Assembly: GCF_041320595.1 (NCBI RefSeq)
Contig: NZ_CP166625.1
Span: forward strand, 1,499,501 to 1,563,500
Direction of reading: 5' to 3'
DNA: 64,000 nucleotides
Source of the DNA: Pleomorphomonas sp. PLEO
GTDB taxonomy: Bacteria; Pseudomonadota; Alphaproteobacteria; Rhizobiales; Pleomorphomonadaceae
How positions within the stretch are numbered: position 1 is the first letter of the stretch; each line of letters begins with the position of its first letter. The position numbers and the translations under genes are program-made. The notes under the pieces were generated by a model, which ran no database searches, was not told the origin of the DNA, and saw only the letters and a program-made list of their open reading frames with translations. Shown one piece after another: positions 63,198-64,000 of this stretch.

Positions 63198-64000
63198 ATG
63201 CGAGGTGTCGAATATGCAGAACTTGAGGCATTCCTTGCCGTTGCTCGGCTAGGAAGCTTTCGACGGGCAGCCGAGGAGTTGACCATATCTCCTTCGGCCA
63301 TCAGCCATACCATCCGGGCGCTCGAGGAACGGCTTGGCACCCGCCTGTTTCACCGCACGACGCGAAGTCTGTCGATGACGGATGATGGGGCCAAGTTGCG
63401 CGACCGGATCGCTCCCGCATTCGCAACCATCGCCTTTTCGATGGCGGAGGTGGCAAAAGAGGCAGGCACATTGTCGGGCACGGTGCGACTGACGGTTCCG
63501 CGCGTGGCGTCGCAGATGATCCTGGCGCCTCACCTGCCGTCGTTTCTGCGGCGCTATCCGGAAATCTGCGTCGAAGTGGACATCAACGATCAGCTCATCG
63601 ACAGCGTGGCAGAAGGTTTCGATGCGGGAATCCGACTGGGAGAGGCTTTGCGTAGTGACATGGAGAGCCTGCCTATCTCTCCGCCTCTTCGCGGTCTGCT
63701 CGTCGCCTCGCCCGGTTATCTTTCTCGCCACGAGCGGCCACGGGAGCCGGCGGATCTGCATGGCCATCAATGGCTCAATTTTCGCTTGGGGTCGGGAAGG
63801 GTGCTTCCCTGGGATTTTCGGCGCGGCAATGCAAGCACGGTGCTCAGCAAGACCGGGGTGCTTTCCACCAATGATGCCGATCTGCTGATCGCCGCCGCTC
63901 TTGAAGGGTGTGGCATCGCCTGCGTGACGGAGGGCACCGTTGAGGCTTATCTGCGGTCCGGACAGTTGGTGATGGTGCTGGAGGATTGGTCGCAGCCATA
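63198..64000 (+). CDS. LysR family transcriptional regulator (partial, 3' end missing)
   Basis: The first 267 codons of a LysR regulator that runs off the right edge. The helix-turn-helix is ARLGSFRRAAEELTISPSAI, then SHTIRALEERLGTRLFHRTT. The effector domain begins GTVRLTVPRVASQMILAPHL and contains GFDAGIRLGEAL. It starts at ATG 63198 and is divergent from the SDR gene, with 95 bp between starts. The end of the effector domain is outside the window. Confidence 0.92.
   Translation, partial: MRGVEYAELEAFLAVARLGSFRRAAEELTISPSAISHTIRALEERLGTRLFHRTTRSLSMTDDGAKLRDRIAPAFATIAFSMAEVAKEAGTLSGTVRLTVPRVASQMILAPHLPSFLRRYPEICVEVDINDQLIDSVAEGFDAGIRLGEALRSDMESLPISPPLRGLLVASPGYLSRHERPREPADLHGHQWLNFRLGSGRVLPWDFRRGNASTVLSKTGVLSTNDADLLIAAALEGCGIACVTEGTVEAYLRSGQLVMVLEDWSQP

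Overview
The window reads as chromosomal DNA of a GC-rich alphaproteobacterium of the order Hyphomicrobiales (Rhizobiales). Indicators are the AcvB/VirJ hydrolase beside a relic of LpiA, the HisKA_2 histidine kinase, a TGA-N9-TCA motif of the RirA type before the hydroxamate-iron genes, the dnaG-rpoD pair, and mosaic palindromic repeats of the CTAGAG... type. I cannot name the genus. Both ends are cut: an inositol-monophosphatase-type gene on the left and a LysR regulator on the right are partial.

Layout. 0-9 kb: zinc metallopeptidase, radical SAM protein, a shrunken lysyl-PG synthase gene with acvB, a response regulator facing a GAF-histidine kinase. 8.5-18 kb: carA, a GDPD-like phosphodiesterase, an NmrA-type oxidoreductase divergent from an AraC regulator, a TauE permease, a PQQ-dehydrogenase-like lipoprotein, a secreted hydrolase, a HigBA-like toxin-antitoxin pair with a palindromic operator, and glutathione peroxidase. 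18-28.8 kb: dnaG, rpoD, a PAS-GGDEF-EAL protein, a MotB-like protein, and a LysR regulator divergent from an epimerase-like oxidoreductase.

29-34.7 kb is the most interesting locus. A sigma-54 activator with a PEP-hydrolase/TIM-barrel sensor domain, a shorter TIM-barrel protein, and a divergent operon encode separate homologues of the two halves of the tomato Tm-1 protein (UPF0261 plus TIM barrel), followed by a DUF1097 membrane protein. A consensus -24/-12 promoter and an upstream inverted repeat sit before the operon, so activator, enzymes and promoter appear to form one regulatory unit of unknown function.

34.8-44 kb: an RND efflux pair, then a disturbed zone. An IS256-family element has split a small membrane-protein gene (a target duplication is still visible), a PhnB-like gene is broken, and an AT-rich stretch carries two small orphan genes. 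44-52.8 kb: ferric-hydroxamate uptake (fhuC-fhuD-fhuB, fhuF, TonB receptor) with argG and an Lrp regulator lodged between the two halves. 53-64 kb: GGDEF-EAL protein, GST, an HlyU-family gene flanked by two copies of a structured repeat with compensatory base changes, a CGNR-type regulator, DUF2066 protein, thioesterase, an aldo/keto reductase-TetR operon behind a very large palindrome, a SIMPL-domain protein, and an SDR divergent from a LysR regulator. No tRNA, rRNA or CRISPR array was seen.
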